Assembly (NCBI GenBank): GCA_016213675.1
Contig: JACQZW010000068.1
Coordinates: 1-64,000, forward strand
From: Acidobacteriota bacterium
Lineage (GTDB): Bacteria > Acidobacteriota > Thermoanaerobaculia > Thermoanaerobaculales > Thermoanaerobaculaceae
Direction of reading: 5' to 3'
DNA length: 64,000 bases
This document shows, piece by piece, positions 1 to 7,716 of the stretch. Position 1 is the first letter of the stretch; each line of letters opens with the position of its first letter. The translations under genes were made by a program, and so were the position numbers. The notes below the pieces were generated by a model, which worked only from the letters and a program-made list of their open reading frames with translations, ran no database searches and was not told where the DNA came from.

Positions 1-2
1 CC

Positions 3-1445
3 ATGTCCGGAAACCCGAACGATCCGCGCAACCCGCCTCCAGGCTACCGCGCACCGCCGTGGCCGCCCGCCGCCGCACCCGTCGCGCCCGCCGCCGCGCC
101 CCCGGCTCCAGCCATCCCCGCCCCCTTCGCCCCGCAGCCCGCGGGCGCGGTGTGGGCCCCTGCGGCCGCGTACCCCCAGGCCCCCGCCGCGTACCCGCAG
201 GCTCCCGCGCCCTTCGCGCAGGCCCCCGCCGCGTACCCGCAGGCTCCCGCGCCCTTCGCACAGGCCCCCGCCGCCTTCGCACCGGCTCCGGCCGCGGCGG
301 GCTGGCCGGCCGGCGCCGTGCCGCAACCCGGCTGGGCCCCGCCGCAGGGTCATGCCGCACCGGCCGCGCCCGCCGCCGGGCCCTCGTTCGTCGCCGCGGC
401 GCTGCGGCGCGCGTTCCGCCTGCGCTTCGCGCCGGAGAACGTGCTGCCCTCCGAGCGTGCCGCGCTGCTGGCGGCGCCGGAGCCGGTGACCGATCCCCAG
501 GCGCAAGCCTACGCGGTCTGGCGCCGCTCGCTGCTCTTCGTCGTCGCCGCGGCGCTGGTGCCCGTGACGATCCTGCGCATGGTCGAGGTGTTCGGGTCGC
601 TGGACGGCATGCTCTCCGCGCTCGCGACGTTCTCCGTGCTGCAGCTCGTCTTCGAGGCCGCGTTCGCGGTCCTGGCCTGGATCCTCCTGGCCGGCTGGGC
701 CAACCTCGGCCGCAGCCGCAAGATCCTGGTCTGGGGCTGGGCGGCCTACTTCCTCTTCCCCTTCGTCACGTACCTCTTCCCGTTCCGCTCGCTCGTCGAG
801 GAGGAAGCGTCCGGTCTGGGGGTGATCGGGAAGGGCGAGGTGCTGCTGGTCGGGCTCCTGTTCTCGCTGCAGGCGATCATGACGCTGGCGCCGAAGGCCG
901 TATCGCTGATGCCGGGCCTGCTGCGGGCCGCCGTCGCGACCAAGATGCTCTTTCCCGGAGCCGCGGCACCGGGCTGGCTCATGGTGCTGACCGCGCCGTT
1001 GTACGGCCTGATGGTCTACGTGGTGATGATGGTCCCCTACCAGATCACGGGCAGCGGCTGGTTCGTGCTGGCCCTGATCGGCCTGCTCGGCGCGCAGATC
1101 TGGCTCGCCCTCACCGGCGTGGGCCTGGGCCGGCCGCTCGACCCGCCGGAAGCCATGCGCCGGCTCGCGCGGGCGCGCCTGGGCTACACGATCTTCAATG
1201 CGGCGGGCCTGCTCTTCGTCGGCGTCGGCTTCCTGGTGCTGGTGGACGAGCTCCAGCTCTCGGTCCTGACGGTGGCCAACCTGGCCTTGTCGTTCGTGGC
1301 CAACGTGTTCATCCTGACGCTGGTCGGCACGGACCTCCTGATCCTGTCGCTGCGGCGGGCGCGCGACGCCTCCGCGGGCGGCGCGGCGGCGTTCGACGCC
1401 TACGGCCGGCAGCTCGACGCCTTCTTCGCCGGGCGCCGCGCCTGA
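3..1445 (+). CDS. Polytopic membrane protein with Pro/Ala-rich N-terminal tail
   Basis: Encodes 480 residues and begins at the very edge of the window, so its ribosome binding site cannot be seen. The first 130 or so residues are almost only Pro, Ala, Gln, Tyr and Phe, including a 14-residue tandem repeat (APAAYPQAPAPFAQ). Such tails are usually disordered and extramembranous. From about residue 175 to 470 there are seven or eight hydrophobic segments, for example RRSLLFVVAAALVPVT and LVWGWAAYFLFPFVTY, so the protein sits in the inner membrane. No catalytic motif is visible. It resembles other proteins that put a Pro-rich cytoplasmic tail before an uncharacterised integral membrane domain, but I do not recognise the family. 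The next gene converges on it after a gap of only 18 bases. Confidence 0.75.
   Translation: MSGNPNDPRNPPPGYRAPPWPPAAAPVAPAAAPPAPAIPAPFAPQPAGAVWAPAAAYPQAPAAYPQAPAPFAQAPAAYPQAPAPFAQAPAAFAPAPAAAGWPAGAVPQPGWAPPQGHAAPAAPAAGPSFVAAALRRAFRLRFAPENVLPSERAALLAAPEPVTDPQAQAYAVWRRSLLFVVAAALVPVTILRMVEVFGSLDGMLSALATFSVLQLVFEAAFAVLAWILLAGWANLGRSRKILVWGWAAYFLFPFVTYLFPFRSLVEEEASGLGVIGKGEVLLVGLLFSLQAIMTLAPKAVSLMPGLLRAAVATKMLFPGAAAPGWLMVLTAPLYGLMVYVVMMVPYQITGSGWFVLALIGLLGAQIWLALTGVGLGRPLDPPEAMRRLARARLGYTIFNAAGLLFVGVGFLVLVDELQLSVLTVANLALSFVANVFILTLVGTDLLILSLRRARDASAGGAAAFDAYGRQLDAFFAGRRA
186..269 (+). repeat. Two tandem copies of a 42-bp unit inside a coding region
   Basis: A 42-base unit beginning GCCGCGTACCCGCAG is repeated at 186 and 228 with one base difference. 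Degenerate partial copies lie on both sides. It stays in frame and encodes APAAYPQAPAPFAQ, so changes in copy number would lengthen or shorten the Pro-rich tail without a frameshift. Confidence 0.85.
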
Positions 1446-1463
1446 GCGGGCGGCCCGGCGCCG

Positions 1464-2306
1464 TCAGCACGCGGGGCAGCCCTCGTCGGTCAAGCCGTCG
1501 CAGTCGTCGTCGCAGGCCGGCGGCGTGCAGGAACAGCGCTCGGTCGAGGAGCAGCACGCCCCGATCGGGCGGCAGTCCTCGTCGCAGCCGCGCACGCCGG
1601 GGACGCCGCAGGGATTGCCGCAAGCGGCAGGCTGACCGCGCACGCACTCGAAGTCCTCGTCGGCCACGGCGTCACAATCGTCGTCGACCCCGTTGCAGGT
1701 CTCGGCAGGCGGGACGCAGGCCGGCTCCCAGACGCACGCGTCGCCGCAGTTCTGCTTCCCTGCCGAATCGCAGACCGTGCGGCAGTCCTTCGTCTCGCCC
1801 CGCCGGCACTCGAAGTCCTCGTCCGTCAGCCCGTCGCAGTCGTCGTCCCGGTCGTTGCACGCCTCTGCCGGCGCCTCGCACTCCGGCGCCCAGCGGCATT
1901 CGCGGCACGGGCGGCCGCCGATGGTGCCGCAGCCGGTCGTGCAGCGCTGCGGCACCGTCGTGTCGCACTCCTCGCCCGGATTCACGACGCCGTCGCCGCA
2001 GAAGGGGGCCGCGTCGGCGTCCGCATCCGGCGCGCCTTCCGCCTCGTCCTCGCCGGCGCCCTCGTCTGCTTCCTCGACGAGCTCGTCCTCGCCGTCGTGG
2101 CCCGCGTCGCCCGCCCAGTCCCCGTCCGTCCCGCCCGCCTCGTCTGCCGCCGCCGTCACGTCGGCGGCGCTCCAGTCGTGCCCGCACCCCAGGGCCAGGG
2201 CGGCGAGCACGAGCCGCAGGGCCGGCGAAGTCCGGGCGTCGCGACGCCGGGGACCGCCCGCCCGGACCGTTCCGCGTGTCGCCGTGCTCGAGCCCGCCGC
2301 TCGCAT
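1464..2306 (-). CDS. MopE-type Cys-rich lipoprotein
   Basis: Encodes 280 residues from the ATG at 2306. That start gives a lipoprotein signal ending LVLAALALGC followed by GH; a longer frame upstream adds only a low-quality tail. After the lipobox comes an acidic Ala/Asp/Glu stretch of about 60 residues. Next is a CGDGVVNPGEEC segment of the kind found in DUF4215 proteins. Three copies of the acidic MopE-type motif follow: DDDCDGLTDE, DDDCDAVADE and a C-terminal DDDCDGLTDEG. In this family the motif is a putative metal-binding loop; MopE of Methylococcus is a surface protein linked to copper. About 20 Cys residues imply many disulfides and a location outside the cytoplasm. A GTGCTACCCT element lies 7 bases before the start. 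Metal specificity is unknown. Confidence 0.8.
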   Translation of the reverse strand: MRAAGSSTATRGTVRAGGPRRRDARTSPALRLVLAALALGCGHDWSAADVTAAADEAGGTDGDWAGDAGHDGEDELVEEADEGAGEDEAEGAPDADADAAPFCGDGVVNPGEECDTTVPQRCTTGCGTIGGRPCRECRWAPECEAPAEACNDRDDDCDGLTDEDFECRRGETKDCRTVCDSAGKQNCGDACVWEPACVPPAETCNGVDDDCDAVADEDFECVRGQPAACGNPCGVPGVRGCDEDCRPIGACCSSTERCSCTPPACDDDCDGLTDEGCPAC

Positions 2307-2313
2307 CGTGCAC

Positions 2314-2323
2314 AGGGTAGCAC
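2314..2323 (-). promoter_or_regulatory. Putative -10 element GTGCTACCCT
   Basis: On the minus strand GTGCTACCCT ends 7 bases before the ATG at 2306. The same GTGCTA(C/A)(C/T)CT pattern stands near the start codons of panE, the 31.8-kb lipoprotein and, in weaker form, others. If it is a -10 box, the transcript would be almost leaderless. No convincing -35 box was found. Inference only. Confidence 0.3.
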
Positions 2324-2389
2324 GGACGAAGGCGGAGTCCACGAGGACGGAGCGGGCCGGCGGGCTCGACCCGCGGCTCCCGGCGCCCG

Positions 2390-2409
2390 CCGTGGGCTGA
2401 AGCCCGCGG
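2390..2409. repeat. Palindromic repeat CCGTGGGCTGAAGCCCGCGG
   Basis: A nearly perfect palindrome with an 8-bp stem (one G-T pair) around TGAA. It lies between the end of rnc (2457) and the start of the Cys-rich lipoprotein gene (2306), both on the minus strand. It could fold at the end of the rnc transcript, but no T-run follows, so it is a poor intrinsic terminator. The core GGGCTGAAGCCC looks like a dispersed palindrome. Confidence 0.5.
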
Positions 2410-2456
2410 TTCGGTTCCGGGGGACCACCAGCCATCACCGATTCCTGCGCCCGCGC

Positions 2457-3161
2457 TCACTCGGCGCCGGGGCCGCCCGGCTCCGGCTCCCCGCCGGTGT
2501 TCTCGATGGCGGCGGTGGCGGCGGCGGTGGCCGCCTCCTTCTTGGTGCGGCCGAACCCGGTCCCGACGACCTCGTCGCCGATCAGGCAGACGACCTCGAA
2601 CTGGCGGTCGTGGTCGGGTCCCCACGAGCGGACGAGGCGGTAGCTCGGGGTGACGTGGCGCCGGGCCTGCACGACCTCCTGCAGGCGACTCTTGGGGTCG
2701 GGGTCGGCGATGGCGGCGGCGGCGAGGCGCGAGCCGAAGAGGTGGAGCACGACCCGGCGCGCGGCCTCGAGCCCGCCGTCCGTGTATGCGGCGCCGATGA
2801 CGGCCTCCAGCGCGTCGGCCAGCAGCGCCGGGCGCTCGCGCCCGCCCTGGGAATCCTCTCCGCGTCCCAGGTGCAGGTGGGCGCCGAGCCCGATCTCGGC
2901 CGCGACCTGGCCCAGCGCGCTCTCGGCGACCATCGAGGCGCGCAGGCGCGTCAGGACGCCCTCGCCCGCGCCCGGCATGCAGGCGACGAGCGCCTCGGCG
3001 ACGAGCATGTCGAGCACGGCGTCGCCGAGATACTCGAGCACCTCGTTGCTCTGTGCGGTGCCGGGCACCTCGTTGACGAAGCTCGAATGGGTCAGGGCCC
3101 GCTCGAGCAGCGCCCGATCGCGGAACTCGTAGCCGATGTCCAGCTTGGGCGGTTCAGGCAT
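2457..3161 (-). CDS. rnc: Ribonuclease III
   Basis: Encodes 234 residues, the usual length for bacterial RNase III, which cuts double-stranded RNA during rRNA and mRNA processing. The signature NEVLEYLGDAVL is at residues 39-50 and supplies the acidic residues E40, E43 and D47. The second acidic pair is in LLADALEAVIGA. The last 75 or so residues, from DPKSRLQEVVQ to AAIENT, form a double-stranded RNA-binding domain. The ATG at 3161 overlaps the end of lnt (stop at 3154-3156) by 8 bases, so the two are probably translated from one message. It is the last gene of the minus-strand cluster that starts near 8 kb. The lnt-rnc pairing is unusual; rnc more often sits next to era or lepB. Confidence 0.95.
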   Translation of the reverse strand: MPEPPKLDIGYEFRDRALLERALTHSSFVNEVPGTAQSNEVLEYLGDAVLDMLVAEALVACMPGAGEGVLTRLRASMVAESALGQVAAEIGLGAHLHLGRGEDSQGGRERPALLADALEAVIGAAYTDGGLEAARRVVLHLFGSRLAAAAIADPDPKSRLQEVVQARRHVTPSYRLVRSWGPDHDRQFEVVCLIGDEVVGTGFGRTKKEAATAAATAAIENTGGEPEPGGPGAE

Positions 3162-4782
3162 TCCGTGCGGCTCCCTGCCGGGCCTTCTTCACTTTCACGC
3201 CGCGCTCGTCGCGGTGGCGGCGGAAGCGGAGGTGGCCGTGACGCCACAGGCGGTAGAAGGCCCACGCGACCGCGGCCAGCGCCAGCCAGCCGGGCCAGTC
3301 GCCGAGCACCGTGTAGAGAGTCGTCCCGTGCTGCCAGCGCACGGTGCCTCGGAGCGTCTCGCGGGTGGCGAGCCCGGTGCTGGCGACGACGCGGCCGGCG
3401 GGGTCGATGAGGGCCGAGATGCCGGAGTTGGTGGCGCGCACCAGCCAGCGACGGTGCTCGACGGCGCGGAAGACCGACAGCGCCAGGTGGATCTCCGGCT
3501 CGGTGGTCTCGCCGAACCACGCGTCGTTGGTGATGTTGACCAGCAGGTCCGGCTCGGACGCCCGCACCAGCTTGCGGGTGAAGCCCGGCAGGACGTCCTC
3601 GTAGCACACCAGGACGCCGATGCGGTGGCTGCCGAAGGGCAGCGCATCGAGCCGCGAGCCCGGGGTGAAGCGGCCGGAGTGGGGCGAGAGGCTGTAGAGC
3701 CAGGGGAACGTGTCGCCGAACGGCAGGTACTCGCCGAAGGCGAGCAGGTAGGTCTTGTCGTAGGTGCCCTGGACGGTGCCGGCGGCGTCGACGAGGAACG
3801 CGGTGTTGTGGTCGATCGGGCGGTCTCCGCCGCCCTCCTCGCGGCGCAGCGCGCCGAACAGCAGCGGGGTGTGCAGCTCGCCGGCCACGTCGGGACGCTG
3901 CAGCACCAGCGGGCGGACGTTGGAGCCGGTGCGGGCCGGGAGGAGGAAGACGTAGGCCGACTCGGGCCAGATGAGGAGATCCACGCCCTCCGCCTGCAGG
4001 GCGAGCGAGTCCGTGAGGTGGCGGCGGTGGCCCTCCTCCGGGTCGTCGCGCTTCTGGTAGGTCCCCATGTTCGCCTGGACGAGGCCGACGCGCAGGGGCG
4101 TCGCGTGCTCCTGGTTCTCGTCGACCTGGGGGAGGCGGATCAGGCCGTAGGCGACGGTGCCCAGGACCAGGAGGCCGGCGACGGCGGCCGGGAGCCGCGG
4201 GAACGGCTCGCGCGCCAGCGCCCAGCGCAGGCTCAGCCACAGCGCGGTGGAGAGGAAGACGACGACGGCGCTCAGGAGCAGCGGCCCGCCCAGGTCGCAG
4301 ACCTGGATCACGACGGGCAGCTGCCAGAACGAGTTGGCCAGGTAGGACGGGAAGAGCAGCGGATAGGCGAACTCGATGAACACCACGGCCACGGCCAGCG
4401 AGGGGAACGGCTTGCCGCCGGCCATCCACCAGCGCTTGAGACCCCAGCCCAGGAGGCCGAAGGACAGGCCGCCCCACGAGCATAGGACGACGTCGAAGAG
4501 CAGCGCGAGGGGGAGCGGGAAGCCGCCGAACTTGGTCAACGTGGCGGGGATCCAGTAGTAGCCGCCCAGGTGGGTGACGGTGCCCATGAGCCACCCGAGC
4601 CAGAAGGCGGCCTTGCCCGTCCCGGCGCGGCGCAGCATCTCGGCGAAGGGCACGAAGGCCAGCGGGGCGAAGTACCACTGGTTGAAGCCGGCGAAGCCCA
4701 GGAAGTAGAGCGTGCCGGAGAGGACGGACAGACCCGCCAGGGTTCCGATTCGACGCCAGCGGGCGGACGCATCCCCAGTCAT
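3154..4782 (-). CDS. lnt: Apolipoprotein N-acyltransferase
   Basis: Encodes 542 residues. Lnt adds the third acyl chain to the N-terminal Cys of lipoproteins in the inner membrane. The N-terminal third carries about six membrane segments. The C-terminal half is a nitrilase-type (CN hydrolase) domain with the expected triad: Glu in LIWPESAYVF, Lys in TYDKTYLLAFGEYLPF and Cys in IGVLVCYEDVLPG. A last membrane helix follows (WPGWLALAAVAWAFYRLW). The start is the ATG at 4782, 15 bases after the response regulator gene. It overlaps rnc by 8 bases. The gene suits a window that encodes so many lipoproteins. Confidence 0.95.
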   Translation of the reverse strand: MTGDASARWRRIGTLAGLSVLSGTLYFLGFAGFNQWYFAPLAFVPFAEMLRRAGTGKAAFWLGWLMGTVTHLGGYYWIPATLTKFGGFPLPLALLFDVVLCSWGGLSFGLLGWGLKRWWMAGGKPFPSLAVAVVFIEFAYPLLFPSYLANSFWQLPVVIQVCDLGGPLLLSAVVVFLSTALWLSLRWALAREPFPRLPAAVAGLLVLGTVAYGLIRLPQVDENQEHATPLRVGLVQANMGTYQKRDDPEEGHRRHLTDSLALQAEGVDLLIWPESAYVFLLPARTGSNVRPLVLQRPDVAGELHTPLLFGALRREEGGGDRPIDHNTAFLVDAAGTVQGTYDKTYLLAFGEYLPFGDTFPWLYSLSPHSGRFTPGSRLDALPFGSHRIGVLVCYEDVLPGFTRKLVRASEPDLLVNITNDAWFGETTEPEIHLALSVFRAVEHRRWLVRATNSGISALIDPAGRVVASTGLATRETLRGTVRWQHGTTLYTVLGDWPGWLALAAVAWAFYRLWRHGHLRFRRHRDERGVKVKKARQGAARNA

Positions 4783-4797
4783 GCGCTTGGTGCGGCC

Positions 4798-5175
4798 CTA
4801 CGTCTTGGGCGGAGGCAGGAGCCGGTGGACCTTCTGCAGCAGGTCGTCCACGCGGAACGGCTTGGTCAGGTAGTAGCGGGCGCCGAGGTTGATGCCTTCG
4901 ATCACGTCGCGCGGGGCGCTCTTGGCGGTGAGGAACATCACCGGGATGCCGGCCGTGGCGCTGCGCTGTTTGAGCGCCTTGGCCAGGGTGATCCCGTCGA
5001 GTCGCGGCATCATGATGTCGGCGATGACCAGGTCGGGGTGGAAGCCCTGCTCCATGACCAGCAGCGCCGCCAGGCCGTCCTCGGCCGACCGGACCTCGTA
5101 TTCCTTGCCCAGCACCGTCGTCACCAGGCGCTGGATGTCGGAATCGTCCTCGACGACGAGGATCCGCTGCGCCAT
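4798..5175 (-). CDS. Single-domain response regulator
   Basis: Encodes 125 residues consisting of one receiver (CheY-like) domain and no output domain. The acidic pocket is D10 and D11, the phosphoacceptor is D53 in VIADIMMPRLDG, and the switch residues are T83 in MFLTAKS and K105 in LTKPF. It should therefore be phosphorylated by a histidine kinase, none of which is encoded in the window. It starts 3 bases after the Trm112-like gene, with an AAAGG ribosome site inside the end of that gene, and is followed 15 bases later by lnt. A link between this regulator and lipoprotein maturation is suggested only by position. Such stand-alone receivers often act by protein-protein contact. Confidence 0.9.
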   Translation of the reverse strand: MAQRILVVEDDSDIQRLVTTVLGKEYEVRSAEDGLAALLVMEQGFHPDLVIADIMMPRLDGITLAKALKQRSATAGIPVMFLTAKSAPRDVIEGINLGARYYLTKPFRVDDLLQKVHRLLPPPKT

Positions 5176-5178
5176 CGA

Positions 5179-5376
5179 CTACCTTTCCATCCCCGCCGCC
5201 GGATCCCACGGGATCGCGTCCTCGATCAGGAAGTCGGGAATGCCGTCCGTCACCGCGTAGAACAGGCCGCAATGGCGGCAGCCGAAACCCTCCGGCTCGT
5301 CCAGGCGATCCAGCTCACCCTTGCACTTCGGACATGCCAGCACGGCGATCAATTCCTCGGGCCACTCCAGCGGCAT
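5179..5376 (-). CDS. Trm112-family zinc-ribbon protein
   Basis: Encodes 65 residues, starting MPLEWPEELIAVLACPKC. It has two Cys pairs, CPKC and CRHC, and the family pattern VLACPKCKGEL...FYAVTDGIPDFLIEDA. Bacterial Trm112-like proteins (YcaR type) are small zinc-binding proteins often encoded beside lipid A, methyltransferase or envelope genes; their role in bacteria is poorly known. Start choice: ATG at 5376 with GGAGG about 7 bases before it, preceded by a TATACT box at 5396-5401 that may give this gene its own promoter. The response regulator gene follows 3 bases after the stop. Confidence 0.9.
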   Translation of the reverse strand: MPLEWPEELIAVLACPKCKGELDRLDEPEGFGCRHCGLFYAVTDGIPDFLIEDAIPWDPAAGMER

Positions 5377-5395
5377 CGTCCGCCTCCGTCCCGCG

Positions 5396-5401
5396 AGTAT
5401 A
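5396..5401 (-). promoter_or_regulatory. Putative -10 box TATACT before the Trm112-like gene
   Basis: Reading the minus strand, TATACT (one mismatch to TATAAT) lies 20 bases before the ATG at 5376. The leader would be about 13 bases and contain GGAGG. AT-rich hexamers are rare here, so it stands out. No clear -35 box was found, and it may be internal to the larger operon. Confidence 0.4.
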
Positions 5402-5420
5402 CCCTCGTGGCGCAAGAGGC

Positions 5421-6347
5421 TCAAACGCGCTCGGACGCCGTCGCCTCGACGGCGCAGACCAGGAAGGCGAGGGTCTCGTTGACGGGGGCGGACAGCCCGG
5501 CCTCGCGGGCGGCGGCGGCCACCGCGCCGTTGATCTCCGCGATCTCCGAACGCCGCCGGGCGCGCACGTCGGCCAGCATGCTCGAGACATTGTCCGCGGT
5601 CCGGCGGGCCACCTCCCGCGTCCGCTCGACCATCGTCTCCGCCTCCAACGGCAGGCCCCGCGCCCGGGCCACCGCGACCGCCTCGCGCACGGCCGAGTCC
5701 ATCACGGCCAACGTCTCGGCGTGCCGCGGCAGGACGCCGTTGCGCACGCGGAGGATGGCGGTCAGGGCGTTGATACCGCAGTTCACCGCGACCTTCGACC
5801 AGAGGCGCGCGCGGATGTCGCGCACCGCGCGCGTCTCGACCCCCGCCGCCGTGAGCTGCCGCGCGATGTGCTCGGCCCGCCCCGAAAGCTCGCCCGAAGG
5901 CTCGCCGACGAACGTCTCGCCCGCACCGGCATGGTGCACGCGTCCGGGGCCGACGACGTTGGCGCCCATCGCCGTGGTGCCCCCGAGCACCCGGCCCTCG
6001 CCGACCACCCCCGCCAGCGCCTCGACGTTCCCCAGCCCGTTCTGGAACGTCGCGACGATCGTCGTCGGCCCGACCGCAGCCGCGTGCTGCGCCATCGCCG
6101 CCGCCGTGTCGTACGCCTTGACGCAGACCAGGACGAGCTGGAACGAGCCGGCACGGCCGGCGTCGGCCGTGGCCGCCACCGGCACCCGGAACGACCCGCG
6201 AACCCCCTCCACCCGGATGCCCGAGCGGCGCAGCCGGTGCGCCCGCGCCTCGTCGCGCGCGAGGAACGTCACCTGGTTGTCGGCGAGCACGAGGTACGCA
6301 CCGATCGTGCAGCCGATCGCTCCGGGACCGACGATCGCCACGCGCAT
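5421..6347 (-). CDS. panE: 2-dehydropantoate 2-reductase (ketopantoate reductase family)
   Basis: Encodes 308 residues. The enzyme reduces ketopantoate to pantoate with NADPH for pantothenate and coenzyme A synthesis. The N-terminal Rossmann fold shows VAIVGPGAIGCTIGAYL (GxGAxG). The C-terminal domain has the catalytic Lys in WSKVAVNCGINALTAIL and a helical tail ending before the stop at 5421. The start is the ATG at 6347; the open frame continues upstream, but homology begins at MRVAIVGPGAIG. It lies 31 bases after the MFS gene and 44 bases before the Trm112-like gene. Family members also act on other 2-oxo acids, so the exact substrate is inferred. Confidence 0.9.
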   Translation of the reverse strand: MRVAIVGPGAIGCTIGAYLVLADNQVTFLARDEARAHRLRRSGIRVEGVRGSFRVPVAATADAGRAGSFQLVLVCVKAYDTAAAMAQHAAAVGPTTIVATFQNGLGNVEALAGVVGEGRVLGGTTAMGANVVGPGRVHHAGAGETFVGEPSGELSGRAEHIARQLTAAGVETRAVRDIRARLWSKVAVNCGINALTAILRVRNGVLPRHAETLAVMDSAVREAVAVARARGLPLEAETMVERTREVARRTADNVSSMLADVRARRRSEIAEINGAVAAAAREAGLSAPVNETLAFLVCAVEATASERV

Positions 6348-6353
6348 GCGGCG

Positions 6354-6382
6354 CAGGTAGCACCGCGCGGCCCGTCGATCAA
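6354..6382 (-). promoter_or_regulatory. Putative sigma70-type promoter before panE
   Basis: On the minus strand TTGATC is followed after 17 bases by TACCTG, with the wider element GTGCTACCT. The -10 box ends 6 bases before the ATG at 6347, which would leave a very short leader. It overlaps the last codons of the MFS gene. Spacing is ideal but the -10 match is moderate. Confidence 0.35.
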
Positions 6383-7716
6383 GCCGCGCCGCGGGACCGC
6401 CCCGTTTCCTTCCACGCGAAGAGGCACAGCAGCAGACCGGCGACGGCGCTGCCGATCCACAGCACGAAGGCGCCGTCCCAGCCCAGCTCGTCCACGAACT
6501 TCCCGGTGCCGACCGAGGAGCCCGCGGCTCCGATGTAGGCCAGGATGCCGACCAGGCCGACCGACGCCGAGGCGACGCGCGCCGATCCGGCCGCATCCAC
6601 GGCGGCGACCGCTCCCAGGATCGATTGCGGGACCTCGACGAAGAACCCGACGACGGCCATCAGGCCCAGCTCGAGCCACGGGTGTCCCGGTCCCACAGCC
6701 TGGAAGCCCCACAGCGTCACGGCCAGCACCGCGAAGGCGATCACGTTGACCCAGCGGTAGCGGGCACGGAACACGCGGTCCGCTACCCAGCCCGCCAGGA
6801 GCACCCCCACGACGCCGAACAACGGCATGATCGCGCTCTTGAAGGCCGCCGAGCCGGGCGTGTAGCCGCGCGTCTCGCGCAGGAACTTCGGCACCCACAA
6901 CAGCGCCCCGTAGCGCACGACGTACGCGAACAGATCGGCCAGGCCGATGATCCACACGTTGCGGTTGCGCAGCACGCAGCGCACCAGCGTCGCCCGGTAG
7001 TCGGTCTCGTCGCCCCGCTCCGCCGCGCGCTCCGGAAACGCCTCCAGCGGCGGCAGGCCGTGGGCCCGCGGCGTGTCGCCCATCACCAGCCACAGCGCCA
7101 CGCCCAGGACGATGCACAGCAGGCCGGGAAGGTAGAAGCACGCGCGCCAGCCCCAGCCCGCGGCCATGACGGCGCCCGTGAGGCCGAGGATCGCCGCCGT
7201 GCCGGCCTGGTGCGAGCAGGTCCAGAACGCCCAGCGCGTCGCCTTGTTCTCGGGCGGAAACCACAGCGTCATGCCGCGCGCGATCGGCGGGAAGCCCATC
7301 GATTGGAACCACCCGTTCGCACCCCACGCCAGGGCGAGCGACCAGAGCGCCGACAGCGAGCCGAAGAGGAGGTTCAGCGCGCCGGAGACGACCAGGGCGG
7401 TGCAGAGGAACGAACGGATGTGTGCGCGGTCGGCGAGGACGCCGTTCACGAACTTGCCGACGCCGTAGGTGACGAGCAGCGAGGTCCCGATCCACCCCAG
7501 CTCGGTGTTGCTGTAGCCCAGCTCGGCGCCCATCGGCTCGAGCGCCGCGGAGAGGTTCTGGCGGCAGAAGTAGAGGATGGCGTAGCCGAAGAAGAAGGCG
7601 GAGAACATCCGCGCGCGCCACGTGGTCCAGGTCCGTTTGGCGACCGCCGGGTCGTCGAGTGCCGGCGCGGCGGGCGCCGGACGGTACAGGCGCAGCAGGA
7701 GGTCGGCGGCGCTCAC
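6379..7716 (-). CDS. MFS transporter, organophosphate:phosphate antiporter type
   Basis: Encodes 445 residues with about twelve membrane helices. The first helix region has AILYFCRQNLSAALEPMGAELGYS and the loop after helix 2-3 has KFVNGVLADRAHIR, both typical of the GlpT/UhpT/UhpC branch, which exchanges sugar or glycerol phosphates for phosphate. Start: GTG at 7716. It overlaps the stop of the DUF3795 gene by 4 bases (GTGA), puts the gene in frame and leaves a short N-terminal tail. The long in-frame extension upstream is non-coding in character. The substrate cannot be told from the sequence; UhpC-like members can also act as sensors. Confidence 0.85.
   Translation of the reverse strand: MSAADLLLRLYRPAPAAPALDDPAVAKRTWTTWRARMFSAFFFGYAILYFCRQNLSAALEPMGAELGYSNTELGWIGTSLLVTYGVGKFVNGVLADRAHIRSFLCTALVVSGALNLLFGSLSALWSLALAWGANGWFQSMGFPPIARGMTLWFPPENKATRWAFWTCSHQAGTAAILGLTGAVMAAGWGWRACFYLPGLLCIVLGVALWLVMGDTPRAHGLPPLEAFPERAAERGDETDYRATLVRCVLRNRNVWIIGLADLFAYVVRYGALLWVPKFLRETRGYTPGSAAFKSAIMPLFGVVGVLLAGWVADRVFRARYRWVNVIAFAVLAVTLWGFQAVGPGHPWLELGLMAVVGFFVEVPQSILGAVAAVDAAGSARVASASVGLVGILAYIGAAGSSVGTGKFVDELGWDGAFVLWIGSAVAGLLLCLFAWKETGRSRGAA

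Noticed and set aside
5179-6363. A 394-codon frame joining the Trm112-like protein to a long upstream extension
   Set aside because: The upstream part is antisense-like low-complexity sequence overlapping panE in another frame. Family similarity begins at the ATG at 5376.
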